DNA from: M269 sp964640795
Lineage (GTDB): Bacteria > Pseudomonadota > Gammaproteobacteria > Enterobacterales > Alteromonadaceae
Assembly (NCBI GenBank): GCA_964640795.1
Contig: CAZXIN010000007.1
Location: 1-64,000, forward strand
DNA length: 64,000 nt
Reading direction: 5' to 3'
Positions within the stretch are counted from its first letter, which is position 1; each line of letters opens with the position of its first letter. Made by a program: the position numbers and the translations under genes. Positions 35,593 through 44,103 of this stretch are shown here, piece by piece. The notes under the pieces were generated by a model that was not told the DNA's origin, made no database searches, and saw nothing but the letters and a program-made list of their open reading frames with translations.

Positions 35593-36481
35593 TTCTTTGG
35601 CTCCGACTTTTCTTAGGTGACCATCCAGGCGGCATAACAATCACGCCAACTTTATTTCTAACACCGGAAGTTCTAGCAACTTGTTTTGCCAATCGAGTTA
35701 GCCCAATAAAGAACACTTTAAATGGATTTATTGTGTCCACTGGTACGGTGATACCGTAGTTTACTTTGGCTTGCTCTCTGGCAAATGTGCCGAACATCTT
35801 GTCCCAAAGGATCAAAATACCGGCGTAATTTTTATCAATATACTCAGGGTTAGAGCCATGATGAACCCTGTGATGAGATGGTGTGTTAAACACCCACTCA
35901 ATAGGTCTTGGTAGCTTCTTAACGACTTCTGTGTGAAGCAGAGTCTGATATAACTGTACAAACCCTTCGGCTGCAAAAATGACGATTGGATTGAAACCTA
36001 GTACCGCTAGCGGTAGGTGAAAGAATAAAGGCATGACACCATCCAAAGGTCCAAACCGGTAGGCTACCGAGATATTAAAGTATGGTGAGCTGTGATGAAC
36101 CGTGTGCGTTGCCCAACCGATACCACACCGATGCATAAATCGGTGCTCCCAGTAATAAACTAGATCGGCTAACATGACACATGTGAGAATAACCCAACCA
36201 TTGATGGGCAACTGAGTAATGCTGAAGTTCAAATATACCCAATAAAAGGCTGCTAAATAAGTAGCCCCTACAATGATATAACCCACAATAAAGAACATGG
36301 CTAGTGTGCCAAAGTTAGCAAACGCATCTCCTAATACACGCAATGTAAATCGTTTCGTCAATGCTAAAACGACTAACTCTATGACAAGAATGCCAACGGC
36401 TATTGCCATACCCCAATCTTGAGTAAACGTTTCCCAGTAGTAGAGTGTTTCTTCAGAAATAACTTTATTAAGAAAGTCCAT
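35585..36481 (-). CDS. Sterol desaturase/fatty acid hydroxylase superfamily membrane protein
   Basis: A 298-residue di-iron membrane enzyme. The eight-histidine pattern is present: HRFMH, HTVHH and HHRVHH in order, between hydrophobic helices. This superfamily hydroxylates or desaturates lipids, alkylglycerols or sterol-like compounds using oxygen. Together with the Rieske oxygenase and reductase encoded downstream it suggests oxidation of a hydrophobic substrate. It is preceded by a small anchored protein gene with a 9-bp gap. Confidence 0.87.
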   Translation of the reverse strand: MDFLNKVISEETLYYWETFTQDWGMAIAVGILVIELVVLALTKRFTLRVLGDAFANFGTLAMFFIVGYIIVGATYLAAFYWVYLNFSITQLPINGWVILTCVMLADLVYYWEHRFMHRCGIGWATHTVHHSSPYFNISVAYRFGPLDGVMPLFFHLPLAVLGFNPIVIFAAEGFVQLYQTLLHTEVVKKLPRPIEWVFNTPSHHRVHHGSNPEYIDKNYAGILILWDKMFGTFAREQAKVNYGITVPVDTINPFKVFFIGLTRLAKQVARTSGVRNKVGVIVMPPGWSPKKSRSQRNA

Positions 36482-36490
36482 TTTTTGACC

Positions 36491-37114
36491 TCACTCTATA
36501 ACAACAATGGCATCAGTTGATACAGACTCACCATTTCGATTCAATATATGACGCTCGACCAAATTCTTGTGTGTATAAGCTTTCAGCCAGGCTTCGTCAT
36601 TCACAACACCCGTACGGGGATCAACAAAAAACTGCTCATATTGCCCAGTCGGCAACCTGACACTTGCAATGCTGCTGTCGACTATCAAGTCACCTTCACT
36701 GAAGCCAACAGTTAATTGAGCTTGGCTCATGTCAGCTGTAAAATTTTGGTAGTAAACATAAGCATTTAAATTACCCTTACTCCAATTGACATTACTGAGC
36801 AACGCTGTATTCGAAAACAACCGCTGCCATACTTGATTGATTTCCTGTTCCGCATTCACGAGGTTTACGACAGAGGTGACACCCACTATCGAAGGACCTT
36901 TGAATCTAGGCTTTTGAATATCTATGATAGTAGCTTGTTCAGCACTCGCTGGATTACGTTCTTTTGAGTTTCCTTGAACAGCCTCGGTTACTTCATTTTT
37001 ATTAGCCATTAATTCCGACTTTGCTTCTGCAACAAACGGATGGCCAATAACTGATAAAAGCCCCACATAGGCTAATACCACTATCAAAGCTGTCACAAAC
37101 ATATGGCGTGCCAT
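36491..37114 (-). CDS. Hypothetical anchored protein, possible GyrI-like effector-binding domain
   Basis: A 207-residue protein with an N-terminal membrane anchor or uncleaved signal (FVTALIVVLAYVGLLSVIG), a low-complexity linker, then a domain whose LNAYVYYQNFTADMSQAQLTVGFSEGD stretch is reminiscent of GyrI-like/SOUL-type ligand-binding folds. That assignment is tentative. It is the first gene of the TetR-controlled operon, so it might bind the operon's hydrophobic substrate or help present it. The start is the promoter-proximal ATG; M5 is an alternative. Confidence 0.55.
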   Translation of the reverse strand: MARHMFVTALIVVLAYVGLLSVIGHPFVAEAKSELMANKNEVTEAVQGNSKERNPASAEQATIIDIQKPRFKGPSIVGVTSVVNLVNAEQEINQVWQRLFSNTALLSNVNWSKGNLNAYVYYQNFTADMSQAQLTVGFSEGDLIVDSSIASVRLPTGQYEQFFVDPRTGVVNDEAWLKAYTHKNLVERHILNRNGESVSTDAIVVIE

Positions 37115-37158
37115 AGATGAGTACCTCTAAATTGGTTAGCTATTGTGCATTTGCACCG

Positions 37159-37181
37159 TAAATTGTCACATTGACAATTTA
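37159..37181. promoter_or_regulatory. TetR-type operator 1
   Basis: TAAATTGTCA (37159-37168) and TGACAATTTA (37172-37181) flank a 3-bp centre, a perfect inverted repeat. It lies just downstream of the -10 of the minus-strand operon promoter. A second copy lies exactly 42 bp away, four helical turns. Confidence 0.8.
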
Positions 37182-37182
37182 T

Positions 37183-37211
37183 AGAATAAAGCCACCCACT
37201 TAAATTGTCAA
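37183..37211 (-). promoter_or_regulatory. Sigma-70-type promoter of the Rieske operon
   Basis: On the minus strand a consensus TTGACA -35 (complement of 37206-37211) is followed by 17 bp and TATTCT as -10 (complement of 37183-37188). The -35 overlaps operator 2 and the transcript start would lie against operator 1, so the regulator should block it. Confidence 0.65.
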
Positions 37212-37223
37212 CATGACAACTTA
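37201..37223. promoter_or_regulatory. TetR-type operator 2
   Basis: TAAATTGTCA (37201-37210) and TGACAACTTA (37214-37223) are the second copy of the repeat, with one mismatch in the right arm. It covers the -35 of the minus-strand promoter and probably that of the tetR promoter (TTGTCA 37205-37210, TATACT 37227-37232), indicating autoregulation. Confidence 0.75.
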
Positions 37224-37263
37224 TGATATACTGAACAACAAAATTAAGCGGAGGAAAAGAAGT

Positions 37264-37845
37264 ATGCCTCGCCCTAGTATGGCAGCCCAACGCAAAAAAG
37301 AGATATTGGATGCATTTGAACAGTGCATTTTGCAAGATAGCTTGGAAGCAACATCACTTGAAAAGTTAGCTGAACAAGCCAATATGAAGCGCAGTATATT
37401 AAGGCATTACATTGGCAATCGAGACGACATCATAGTCGCACTTAGTGAACGCTACAGGGACTACTATGACATGCAATGGCAACAAACCTTGGAATGGCTT
37501 CCGAGACAGAATCGAATACCCACCATGATTGATATTTTATTCGGTGAACGGGATCAAGAATACGTTAAAAAGAGTATTGTTGGTGAAGCTATCTATTCAC
37601 AAGCTAAAAGACTGAAGGATGTGAGAGAACATCAGCTCTCCAGTATGAAACAATCAATTAATATCATTACAAATGAATTGAGAACGACCTATCCCAAAGT
37701 CAGTAATGAGAAATTAAGCTTAGTGGCTAGAGGTATTTTAGCAGCTTACATGAACGGTGAATCATTCCTGCCACTAGACCTTAATGAAGAGATAAAAGAA
37801 CTAAAACAGTTATGTTTATTGCTTATCGATATACTTAAAGAATAA
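37264..37845 (+). CDS. TetR family transcriptional regulator
   Basis: A 193-residue regulator. The N-terminal helix-turn-helix is seen in LEATSLEKLAEQANMKRSILRHYIGNRDDIIVALSERY; the C-terminal ligand domain is generic. The start at 37264 is firm: GGAGG lies 9 bp upstream, and the earlier in-frame ATG at 37213 falls inside operator 2 and before the predicted -10. Divergent from the four-gene oxygenase operon across two operators; expected to repress it and itself until a substrate is bound. Confidence 0.9.
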   Translation: MPRPSMAAQRKKEILDAFEQCILQDSLEATSLEKLAEQANMKRSILRHYIGNRDDIIVALSERYRDYYDMQWQQTLEWLPRQNRIPTMIDILFGERDQEYVKKSIVGEAIYSQAKRLKDVREHQLSSMKQSINIITNELRTTYPKVSNEKLSLVARGILAAYMNGESFLPLDLNEEIKELKQLCLLLIDILKE

Positions 37846-37923
37846 GTCAGAAGACTGTCACTGGTTCTCACCGTCTAGACAGTTGACCACCTCCCTTCGA
37901 TACCAAACAACCGCCTGCCTTGA

Positions 37924-38760
37924 TTATTCGGCAGGTACTGCGCTGTTAGCCAGAATAATAGCACTCCCCTGCTCACTTCGGATAAAGGCTAAAAACGCAG
38001 ACACTTCCCTTGTCGGTTCAGATTGAGTGATCAGAAATGAGTCGCGAGTGAGGGGGTAAGCGCCACTTAAAAGGTTCTCTGAATCGGAACTGATACCGTT
38101 AATCGAAAGAGCACGGATTTTGTCATTGCTTTGAGCAACCCTGACCAGAGTTGTCATACCTACTGCGCCAGGTGTTTGTCTAATAGCGTTGGCCATCTGT
38201 CCTGACTTTTTGTATGCCTGAATATCTGCTGAAAATTGTACTTGGGAGAAGCACGGAACATGTGTACTGACGACTTCAGTGTCTACTTCATTAAAAGGCC
38301 TAAGTAAGGGAATAATCGGTAGTTTTGCTCCTTCTAAATGATGCCAGTTGTTTATTTTCCCACTATAAATGTCACACAATTGCTCGTCAGAGATAGTGCT
38401 TATACTGACAGTATGATTGACACCTATGACCACAGCCATCTTCGCTATTCGGTGTGCTTTTAAGCCCAATTGGGATATACGCTGAATATCAACACCATGA
38501 CTCGCCATGGCGATGTTAATATCTTCATCAACTAAAGCTTGAATGCGACGTTGAGGGTTTAATCCGGCACCTATTTCGACGGAGGTATTCGGTTGCGTTT
38601 GCTTGTAATGTTTAACCAAAGATTCAATCAGTGGTTTGACACCAGTTGAGCCATCAATAATGAGTTTTTCTGATGTCTGTCCATCGAAACTAAATAGGGA
38701 AAAAAGAAACGTGATCAAGGTTGAGGACACTATACGCCCTATAGAATGGTCTGACATCAT
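37924..38760 (-). CDS. PstS-like periplasmic substrate-binding protein
   Basis: A 278-residue exported binding protein with the PBP-like domain of phosphate-binding proteins: IIDGSTGVKPLIESLVKHY at the N-terminus, LCDIYSGKINNWHHLEGAKLPIIPLLR in the middle and GAVGMTTLVRVAQ. The signal peptide has a weak hydrophobic core (LITFLFSLFSFDG). No pstCAB genes are adjacent, so it works with a distant transporter, in phosphate sensing, or on another oxyanion. It diverges from the VPS10-like gene across a Zur box, but the box is nearer the latter. Confidence 0.75.
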   Translation of the reverse strand: MMSDHSIGRIVSSTLITFLFSLFSFDGQTSEKLIIDGSTGVKPLIESLVKHYKQTQPNTSVEIGAGLNPQRRIQALVDEDINIAMASHGVDIQRISQLGLKAHRIAKMAVVIGVNHTVSISTISDEQLCDIYSGKINNWHHLEGAKLPIIPLLRPFNEVDTEVVSTHVPCFSQVQFSADIQAYKKSGQMANAIRQTPGAVGMTTLVRVAQSNDKIRALSINGISSDSENLLSGAYPLTRDSFLITQSEPTREVSAFLAFIRSEQGSAIILANSAVPAE

Positions 38761-38935
38761 TTATCGCTCAGTTGTTTATACATCACAACATAGTTTGGCA
38801 TATCAAAACGCTAGGGCGTATAGCTGAATCTGTCATTATCAACATAAATAAAGCTTACACCCAAACCTATGGATTCGCCCTTGTCATGCCGAAAAGAGAC
38901 AGTTCAACTCTATCTTTAGTTAATTGGTCGCTTCA

Positions 38936-38958
38936 CAAATGTTATACTATAACATTTG
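38936..38958. promoter_or_regulatory. Near-perfect Zur box
   Basis: CAAATGTTATA (38936-38946), central C, TATAACATTTG (38948-38958) is a perfect 11-1-11 palindrome. It equals the gammaproteobacterial Zur consensus (AAATGTTATA-N-TATAACATTT) except in the outermost base pair. It is 86 bp before the start codon of the VPS10-like gene and 176 bp from that of the divergent PstS-like gene, so repression by zinc-loaded Zur is predicted for the former. Confidence 0.85.
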
Positions 38959-39043
38959 CGATATAGTCAATCGGTTGTAATTTGTCATTAGAGCAAAGAC
39001 GAACTCGCTCTAACCAAACTCTCTTCCTTAATCGGATCAAAAA

Positions 39044-42000
39044 ATGAAAAAAATACTAAAAGCGGCCCTTGCCGTAACTCTCACTATTTCCAGTGCTACG
39101 GTATTAGCGGACGATACCAATAGCGAAAGCAACTCCTTGTTTAGTAGTAAGACCTTTAAAGCGATGGAACTGCGAAGCATAGGTCCAGCTTATATGTCTG
39201 GTCGTATCGCTGATATCGAAATTGATCAAAAAAACCCGTCGACTTGGTACACAGCAGTTGCTTCTGGCGGGGTCTGGAAAACGGTCAACGCCGGCACAAC
39301 CTGGTCGCCAATATTTGAAGACCAAGCCGTTTATTCTATCGGTGATGTAACCATAGACCCAAGTAACTCTGACATTATTTGGGTGGGCACGGGTGAAAAT
39401 AATGGTGGTCGTCATATTAGCTTTGGTGATGGCGTCTATAAATCTATGGATGGCGGTAAAACATGGAAGAATATGGGGTTAAAAGCATCCGAACACGTCT
39501 CCGACATCGTTATTCATCCGACTAACTCAGACATCGTTTGGGTTTCTGCACAAGGTCCTTTGTGGTCAGGTGGTGGAGAGCGTGGTTTATACAAAACCAC
39601 CGATGGCGGCAAAAATTGGAAACAAGTATTAACACCAGAAGACGAGTGGACCGGCGTTACCTCATTATTAATCGATCCGCGTAATCCAGACAAACTCTAT
39701 GCAGCAACTTGGTCTCGTGAGAGGAAAGTTGCCGCATACGTTGGCACAGGCTCTGGCGCAGGTATTCATACATCAAATGATGGTGGCGAAACCTGGACTA
39801 AGTTAAAAACCGGCCTACCAAAAGGCAATATGGGCAAGATCGGTATGGCCATCTCTCCCATTAATCCTAATGTCGTATACGCGACGATTGAGATTGATGA
39901 ACGCAAAGGTGGCTTCTATCGCTCTAGCAACCAAGGAGCGAGTTGGACGAAAGTATCTGATGAAGTAGGTGCAGGAACTGGCCCTCATTATTATCAAGAG
40001 ATTTTTGCCGATCGTCATCAGTTTGACCGTGTTTACATTGCCAGTAACTACAGCAAAGTTTCTGATGATGGGGGGAAAACTTGGACACCTATTAATACTA
40101 AACGTAAACACGTAGATGATCATGCCATGGCGTTCCACCCAACTGACCCTGATTTCGTGCTTATGGGTTCTGACGGCGGTATCTACATGTCTCATGATCG
40201 CATGCAAAACTGGCGTTTTATGGCCAACTTGCCATTGACTCAGTTTTACAAAGTAGCACCCGACGACTCAAAACCTTTCTATAATGTCTACGGTGGTGCG
40301 CAAGACAACTCAACGCAAGGTGGACCTTCACGAACAAGTCGAACTGAAGGTATCAAAAACAAAGATTGGTTCCTAACGTTAGGGGGCGACGGACACCAGC
40401 CTGCAGTAGAGCCGGGCAACCCTGACATCCTCTACTCACAATGGCAGCAAGGTAATTTAACGCGCGTTGACCGTAAAACCAAAGAGGGTGTGTATATCAA
40501 GCCGCAACCGCTTCCGGGCGATCCTGCGGAACGTTTTAACTGGGATGCACCGATCAACGTATCAGCTCACGACCCAAAACGTATTTACTTTGCTTCACAG
40601 CGTGTATGGCGCTCAGATAATCGCGGCGACAGCTGGACACCTGTTTCAGGCGACTTAACTAAAAATGGCAACCGTCTACATAGGCCAATGATGGGCAGAA
40701 CTTGGTCCGTAGAAGCTGGCTGGGATCTTTACGCCATGTCTGAATTCCATACCATTGCTAATTTCGCAGAAAGCCCTGTTGATGAAAATATTCTCTGGGT
40801 GGGTACAGACGACGGACTTATTCAAGTAACGGCTGACGGTGGTAAGAGCTGGAAGAAAATCGATCTTAGTGACGTAAAAGGAATTCCCGCAGAAGCCTAC
40901 GTGAATGATATTCGCGCTGATTTATACGATCCCAATACTGTATACGTTGCCTTAGATAATCATAAAAACGGGGATTACAAACCTTACCTTCTCAAGTCTA
41001 CCAATTTAGGTAAACGATGGACTTCATTGGCCGATAGCCTTCCAGAAAAACACTTAGTTTGGCGTATCGTTCAAGACCATGTAAACAAAGACTTGATGTT
41101 CGTCGGCACAGAGTTTGGTGTTTTCTTTACGATCGATGGTGGTAAGAAATGGACTGAACTGGATGGCGGTATACCGACGATTTCTACCCGTGATGTAAAA
41201 ATTCAGCGTCGCGAAAATGATTTAGTGATAGGTACTTTTGGTCGCGGTATTTATATCCTTGATGATTATGCTCCGTTACGCTCGTTAACTGAGGAGTCGA
41301 TGGAAAACGATGCACTTTTATTCGCTCCTAGCCGCCCTGTTAAATGGTTTCAGCTTGATCGTAACCACACAAGAACTGATGGCGATGATCGTTTCGTTGC
41401 CAAAAATCCTGAGCACGGGGCAACGCTAACCTACTTCATGAAAGATAGCTTACTAACTTCCAAAGAAGTTCGCCAACAAGCTGATAAGAAGTTAGTAAAA
41501 GAAGAGAAGTACCCTAAATACCCAACTTGGGAAGCGATTGAAGCGGAGAATCAGGAAGCAAAACCAGCTGTCTATATTGAAATTAACGATGCCACAGGGC
41601 AATTCGTCAACCGTATTACTGGGAAGACCAAAAAAGGGCTCCATCGGATTACTTGGGACATGACCTATGCCAGTGCAGGTGCTTTAACAAGCGAAGATTC
41701 AGGTAATGGTCGTGGTTTAACAGCCATGCCAGGCAAATATACTGCCACTCTATACAAACGTGTTGGCTCTCAAATCACCCAACTCGCAGAACCCGTTGAG
41801 TTGGAGCTCGAATCTATTTATCAGCAAGCCCTAACGGGCCTATCGGCAGACAGAATGAAGCGCTTTACGAAAGATATTGTTGCTGCACAGAAGCTTTCTT
41901 CGATGACAACGGCTGTGCTTGAACAAATCACTGACTCTATGAAGGTTATTCGCACTGCGGTCGATCGTACGCCGGGTAATGTCTCTCAACTGGAGGCAGA

Positions 42001-42307
42001 GTTTGCTACTCTTCAAACAGAGATTAACGCTATCAACTATGAGTTGAATGGTCTCCAGTCACGTGTTCGAAAAGGTGCGACACCAGCAACCATTAGGAGT
42101 AGATTGGGTTACGCCATGTCAGCAATGCGTTCCTCTTATGGCCCTACTCAGCAACATATTGATCAGTTAGGCTATGCGACAGAGGGACTAAGTGCAGTCA
42201 ATAAACGCGTTAACACTTTGTATGAAACGACCCTTCCAGCCTTGCAAAAAGCTATAGTGGAAACGGGCGGTCCATGGACAATAGGTACACCTGTTGTTAC
42301 GCGCTAA
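39044..42307 (+). CDS. Large secreted VPS10/sortilin-like BNR-repeat propeller protein
   Basis: A 1087-residue exported protein. A signal peptide (residues 1-22) is followed by many BNR/Asp-box repeats typical of VPS10 or sialidase-like propellers: KSMDGGKTWKNM, KTTDGGKNWKQV, TSNDGGETWTKL, RSSNQGASWTKV, SDDGGKTWTPI, and later VTADGGKSWKKI and FTIDGGKKWTEL. Two tandem propellers are likely. The C-terminal 300 residues are a mixed region with helical stretches. Relatives are often labelled glycosyl hydrolase without catalytic evidence; no active site is claimed. The Zur box upstream suggests induction in zinc starvation. Confidence 0.82.
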   Translation: MKKILKAALAVTLTISSATVLADDTNSESNSLFSSKTFKAMELRSIGPAYMSGRIADIEIDQKNPSTWYTAVASGGVWKTVNAGTTWSPIFEDQAVYSIGDVTIDPSNSDIIWVGTGENNGGRHISFGDGVYKSMDGGKTWKNMGLKASEHVSDIVIHPTNSDIVWVSAQGPLWSGGGERGLYKTTDGGKNWKQVLTPEDEWTGVTSLLIDPRNPDKLYAATWSRERKVAAYVGTGSGAGIHTSNDGGETWTKLKTGLPKGNMGKIGMAISPINPNVVYATIEIDERKGGFYRSSNQGASWTKVSDEVGAGTGPHYYQEIFADRHQFDRVYIASNYSKVSDDGGKTWTPINTKRKHVDDHAMAFHPTDPDFVLMGSDGGIYMSHDRMQNWRFMANLPLTQFYKVAPDDSKPFYNVYGGAQDNSTQGGPSRTSRTEGIKNKDWFLTLGGDGHQPAVEPGNPDILYSQWQQGNLTRVDRKTKEGVYIKPQPLPGDPAERFNWDAPINVSAHDPKRIYFASQRVWRSDNRGDSWTPVSGDLTKNGNRLHRPMMGRTWSVEAGWDLYAMSEFHTIANFAESPVDENILWVGTDDGLIQVTADGGKSWKKIDLSDVKGIPAEAYVNDIRADLYDPNTVYVALDNHKNGDYKPYLLKSTNLGKRWTSLADSLPEKHLVWRIVQDHVNKDLMFVGTEFGVFFTIDGGKKWTELDGGIPTISTRDVKIQRRENDLVIGTFGRGIYILDDYAPLRSLTEESMENDALLFAPSRPVKWFQLDRNHTRTDGDDRFVAKNPEHGATLTYFMKDSLLTSKEVRQQADKKLVKEEKYPKYPTWEAIEAENQEAKPAVYIEINDATGQFVNRITGKTKKGLHRITWDMTYASAGALTSEDSGNGRGLTAMPGKYTATLYKRVGSQITQLAEPVELELESIYQQALTGLSADRMKRFTKDIVAAQKLSSMTTAVLEQITDSMKVIRTAVDRTPGNVSQLEAEFATLQTEINAINYELNGLQSRVRKGATPATIRSRLGYAMSAMRSSYGPTQQHIDQLGYATEGLSAVNKRVNTLYETTLPALQKAIVETGGPWTIGTPVVTR

Positions 42308-42366
42308 GGTGATGTACACCTACCTCAGTACCAAAGGTAAAGGTCCGAGTTAGGCGCCAAAAACAG

Positions 42367-42398
42367 ATCCCCGCAAGGTAACGAGCGGGGATTTTTTT
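42367..42398 (+). terminator. Rho-independent terminator after the VPS10-like gene
   Basis: ATCCCCGC (42367-42374) and GCGGGGAT (42385-42392) make an 8-bp GC-rich stem with a 10-base loop, followed directly by seven T. It ends transcription before the PhoX gene. Confidence 0.9.
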
Positions 42399-42554
42399 GC
42401 ATGCTAGAACCTAATGTATCTTTGTAGCCTTAGCATTGCCTTGCAAATCAAGGGCTCTACTCAGGATGACCGATCACGGTGGGTAATTACCAAATGTAAA
42501 TGATTGCTTTGCCTGAAGATAAAATACTAAGAATATTCTATATCCGAACCATAA

Positions 42555-42570
42555 TGGTATTGTAATACCA
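42555..42570. promoter_or_regulatory. Palindrome just upstream of phoX-like gene
   Basis: TGGTATT (42555-42561) and AATACCA (42564-42570) flank a GT centre, 17 bp before the start codon. It is close enough to overlap a promoter or a ribosome-binding region; it does not match a Pho box. Confidence 0.4.
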
Positions 42571-42586
42571 ATAAAAGGAGCGACTC

Positions 42587-43957
42587 ATGTTAACTAGAAG
42601 ACAATTTTCATTAGGGCTTGGCACATTAGCTTTTGCCGGCTTAACACACAGTAGCTTAGGCAAGACCAATGTCGACTTATCGACATTATCAACTCATGGC
42701 TATGGAGCACTGATTCCCGACCCTAAAAAGCTATTGGACCTACCTAAAAGCTTCTCTTATCGAGTGATTTCGCAGTTCGGAGACTTAATGTCAGATGGCT
42801 TACATGTACCTGACAGAGCAGATGGCATGGGCTGTTTCCCCTTGGATGAAAACAGACTCGTGTTGATACGAAATCACGAGCTATACCCCGATCTCTTAGA
42901 TAAGCAACCAGAATCTATTCAAAAACACCGCTCGTCTTTATCTTACGATCATTATGCCAACGATATTGCTCTTCCCGGAGGCACAAGTACGTTGATTTAT
43001 AACACTCATGAACAGCGAGTCGAAAAAGAGTTTTTAAGCCTGTGCGGCACTATTCGCAATTGTTCAGGAGGCGTCACGCCATGGGGAAGCTGGCTTAGCT
43101 GTGAAGAAAGCGTCAATAAAGCCGATGGCGAAATACACAAAAGCCATGGCTATGTATTCGAAGTGCTTGCCAGCTCACAAACACTGTCTCAAGCAAAACC
43201 TCTTAAAGCAATGGGGCGCTTTAATCACGAGGCAGCGGCTGTCGACCCCGCAACCGGTATTGTCTATATGACCGAAGACCGTGGCGACAGTTTGTTTTAT
43301 CGTTTTATCCCTCATAAATACGGAGACCTTCAAAAAGGAGGCAAACTTCAGGCATTGGTCGTTAAAAGTCAGCATCAATACGATACCCGTAACTGGGGCA
43401 CACCAAAGATGGCTCTGAATCATTGGCACGAAGCACAATGGATAGATATCCAAAACCCCGAAAGCCCAGAAGATGACCTACGTAAGCAAGGATACGCCGC
43501 CGGTGCAGCGCTATTTGCGAGAGGGGAAGGTATCCATTGGGGAGACAAAGAGCTTTATTTTTGCTGCACCAATGGTGGCAATAAAAAGCTCGGCCAGATA
43601 ATCCGTTACCAACCATCGCCTAATGAAGGTAAACCCAATGAAACAGAATCACCCGGCCGCATACAGCTATTTCTAGAGAGCAGTCATGAGTCCTTGTATA
43701 ATTTTGGAGACAACCTAACCGTTGCTCCCAATGGGCACCTTATTGTCTGTGAAGACCAATACTCTGAAGTTGTTGATAACCATTTGAGAGGTGTTACTCC
43801 GTCCGGAGAAGTCTACACGTTGGCTAAGTTATGGGCGCAAACAGAACTAGCTGGTGCCTGCTTTTCACCAGACGGCAAGACACTTTTTGTTAACATCTAC
43901 TCACCTGCCAAAACATTAGCCATTAATGGCCCTTGGGATGCACTAGTGAATATCTAG
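42587..43957 (+). CDS. PhoX-family (DUF839) phosphatase with Tat signal
   Basis: A 456-residue secreted protein. The N-terminus MLTRRQFSLGLGTLAFAGL is a twin-arginine signal. The body is the DUF839 / PhoX propeller: LIRNHELYPDL, GGTSTLIYN, GVTPWGSWLSCEESVN (metal-binding Glu/Cys segment), MGRFNHEAAAVD and VYMTEDRGDSLFYRF, and YNFGDNLTVAPNGHLIVCEDQ. PhoX enzymes are Ca/Fe-dependent phosphatases exported folded, and need no zinc. The size is smaller than classical PhoX (about 600+), so activity on phosphomonoesters is likely rather than certain. Confidence 0.85.
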   Translation: MLTRRQFSLGLGTLAFAGLTHSSLGKTNVDLSTLSTHGYGALIPDPKKLLDLPKSFSYRVISQFGDLMSDGLHVPDRADGMGCFPLDENRLVLIRNHELYPDLLDKQPESIQKHRSSLSYDHYANDIALPGGTSTLIYNTHEQRVEKEFLSLCGTIRNCSGGVTPWGSWLSCEESVNKADGEIHKSHGYVFEVLASSQTLSQAKPLKAMGRFNHEAAAVDPATGIVYMTEDRGDSLFYRFIPHKYGDLQKGGKLQALVVKSQHQYDTRNWGTPKMALNHWHEAQWIDIQNPESPEDDLRKQGYAAGAALFARGEGIHWGDKELYFCCTNGGNKKLGQIIRYQPSPNEGKPNETESPGRIQLFLESSHESLYNFGDNLTVAPNGHLIVCEDQYSEVVDNHLRGVTPSGEVYTLAKLWAQTELAGACFSPDGKTLFVNIYSPAKTLAINGPWDALVNI

Positions 43958-43985
43958 GAGCTGTTGATCTTAGAAACGACATGAC

Positions 43986-44038
43986 GCCATCAATCAGTTA
44001 ATACCGTTTTGCTTTTATGATTGGTGGCCTCCAATGCC
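43986..44038. terminator. Imperfect inverted repeat between convergent genes
   Basis: GCCATCAATCA (43986-43996) and TGATTGGTGGC (44028-44038), 11-base arms with one mismatch and 31 bases between, lie between the PhoX stop and the Hsp70 stop. A weak shared transcript end is the likely role. Confidence 0.4.
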
Positions 44039-44103
44039 ATGTTAATCCGATAACAGTGGCAGCTTTCAGCATCAGCAAGCCTATGCGTTTTATACCAATC
44101 TAT

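Noticed and set aside
37213..37263. Earlier in-frame ATG for the TetR gene
   Set aside because: It lies inside operator 2 and before the -10; the GGAGG site points to 37264.
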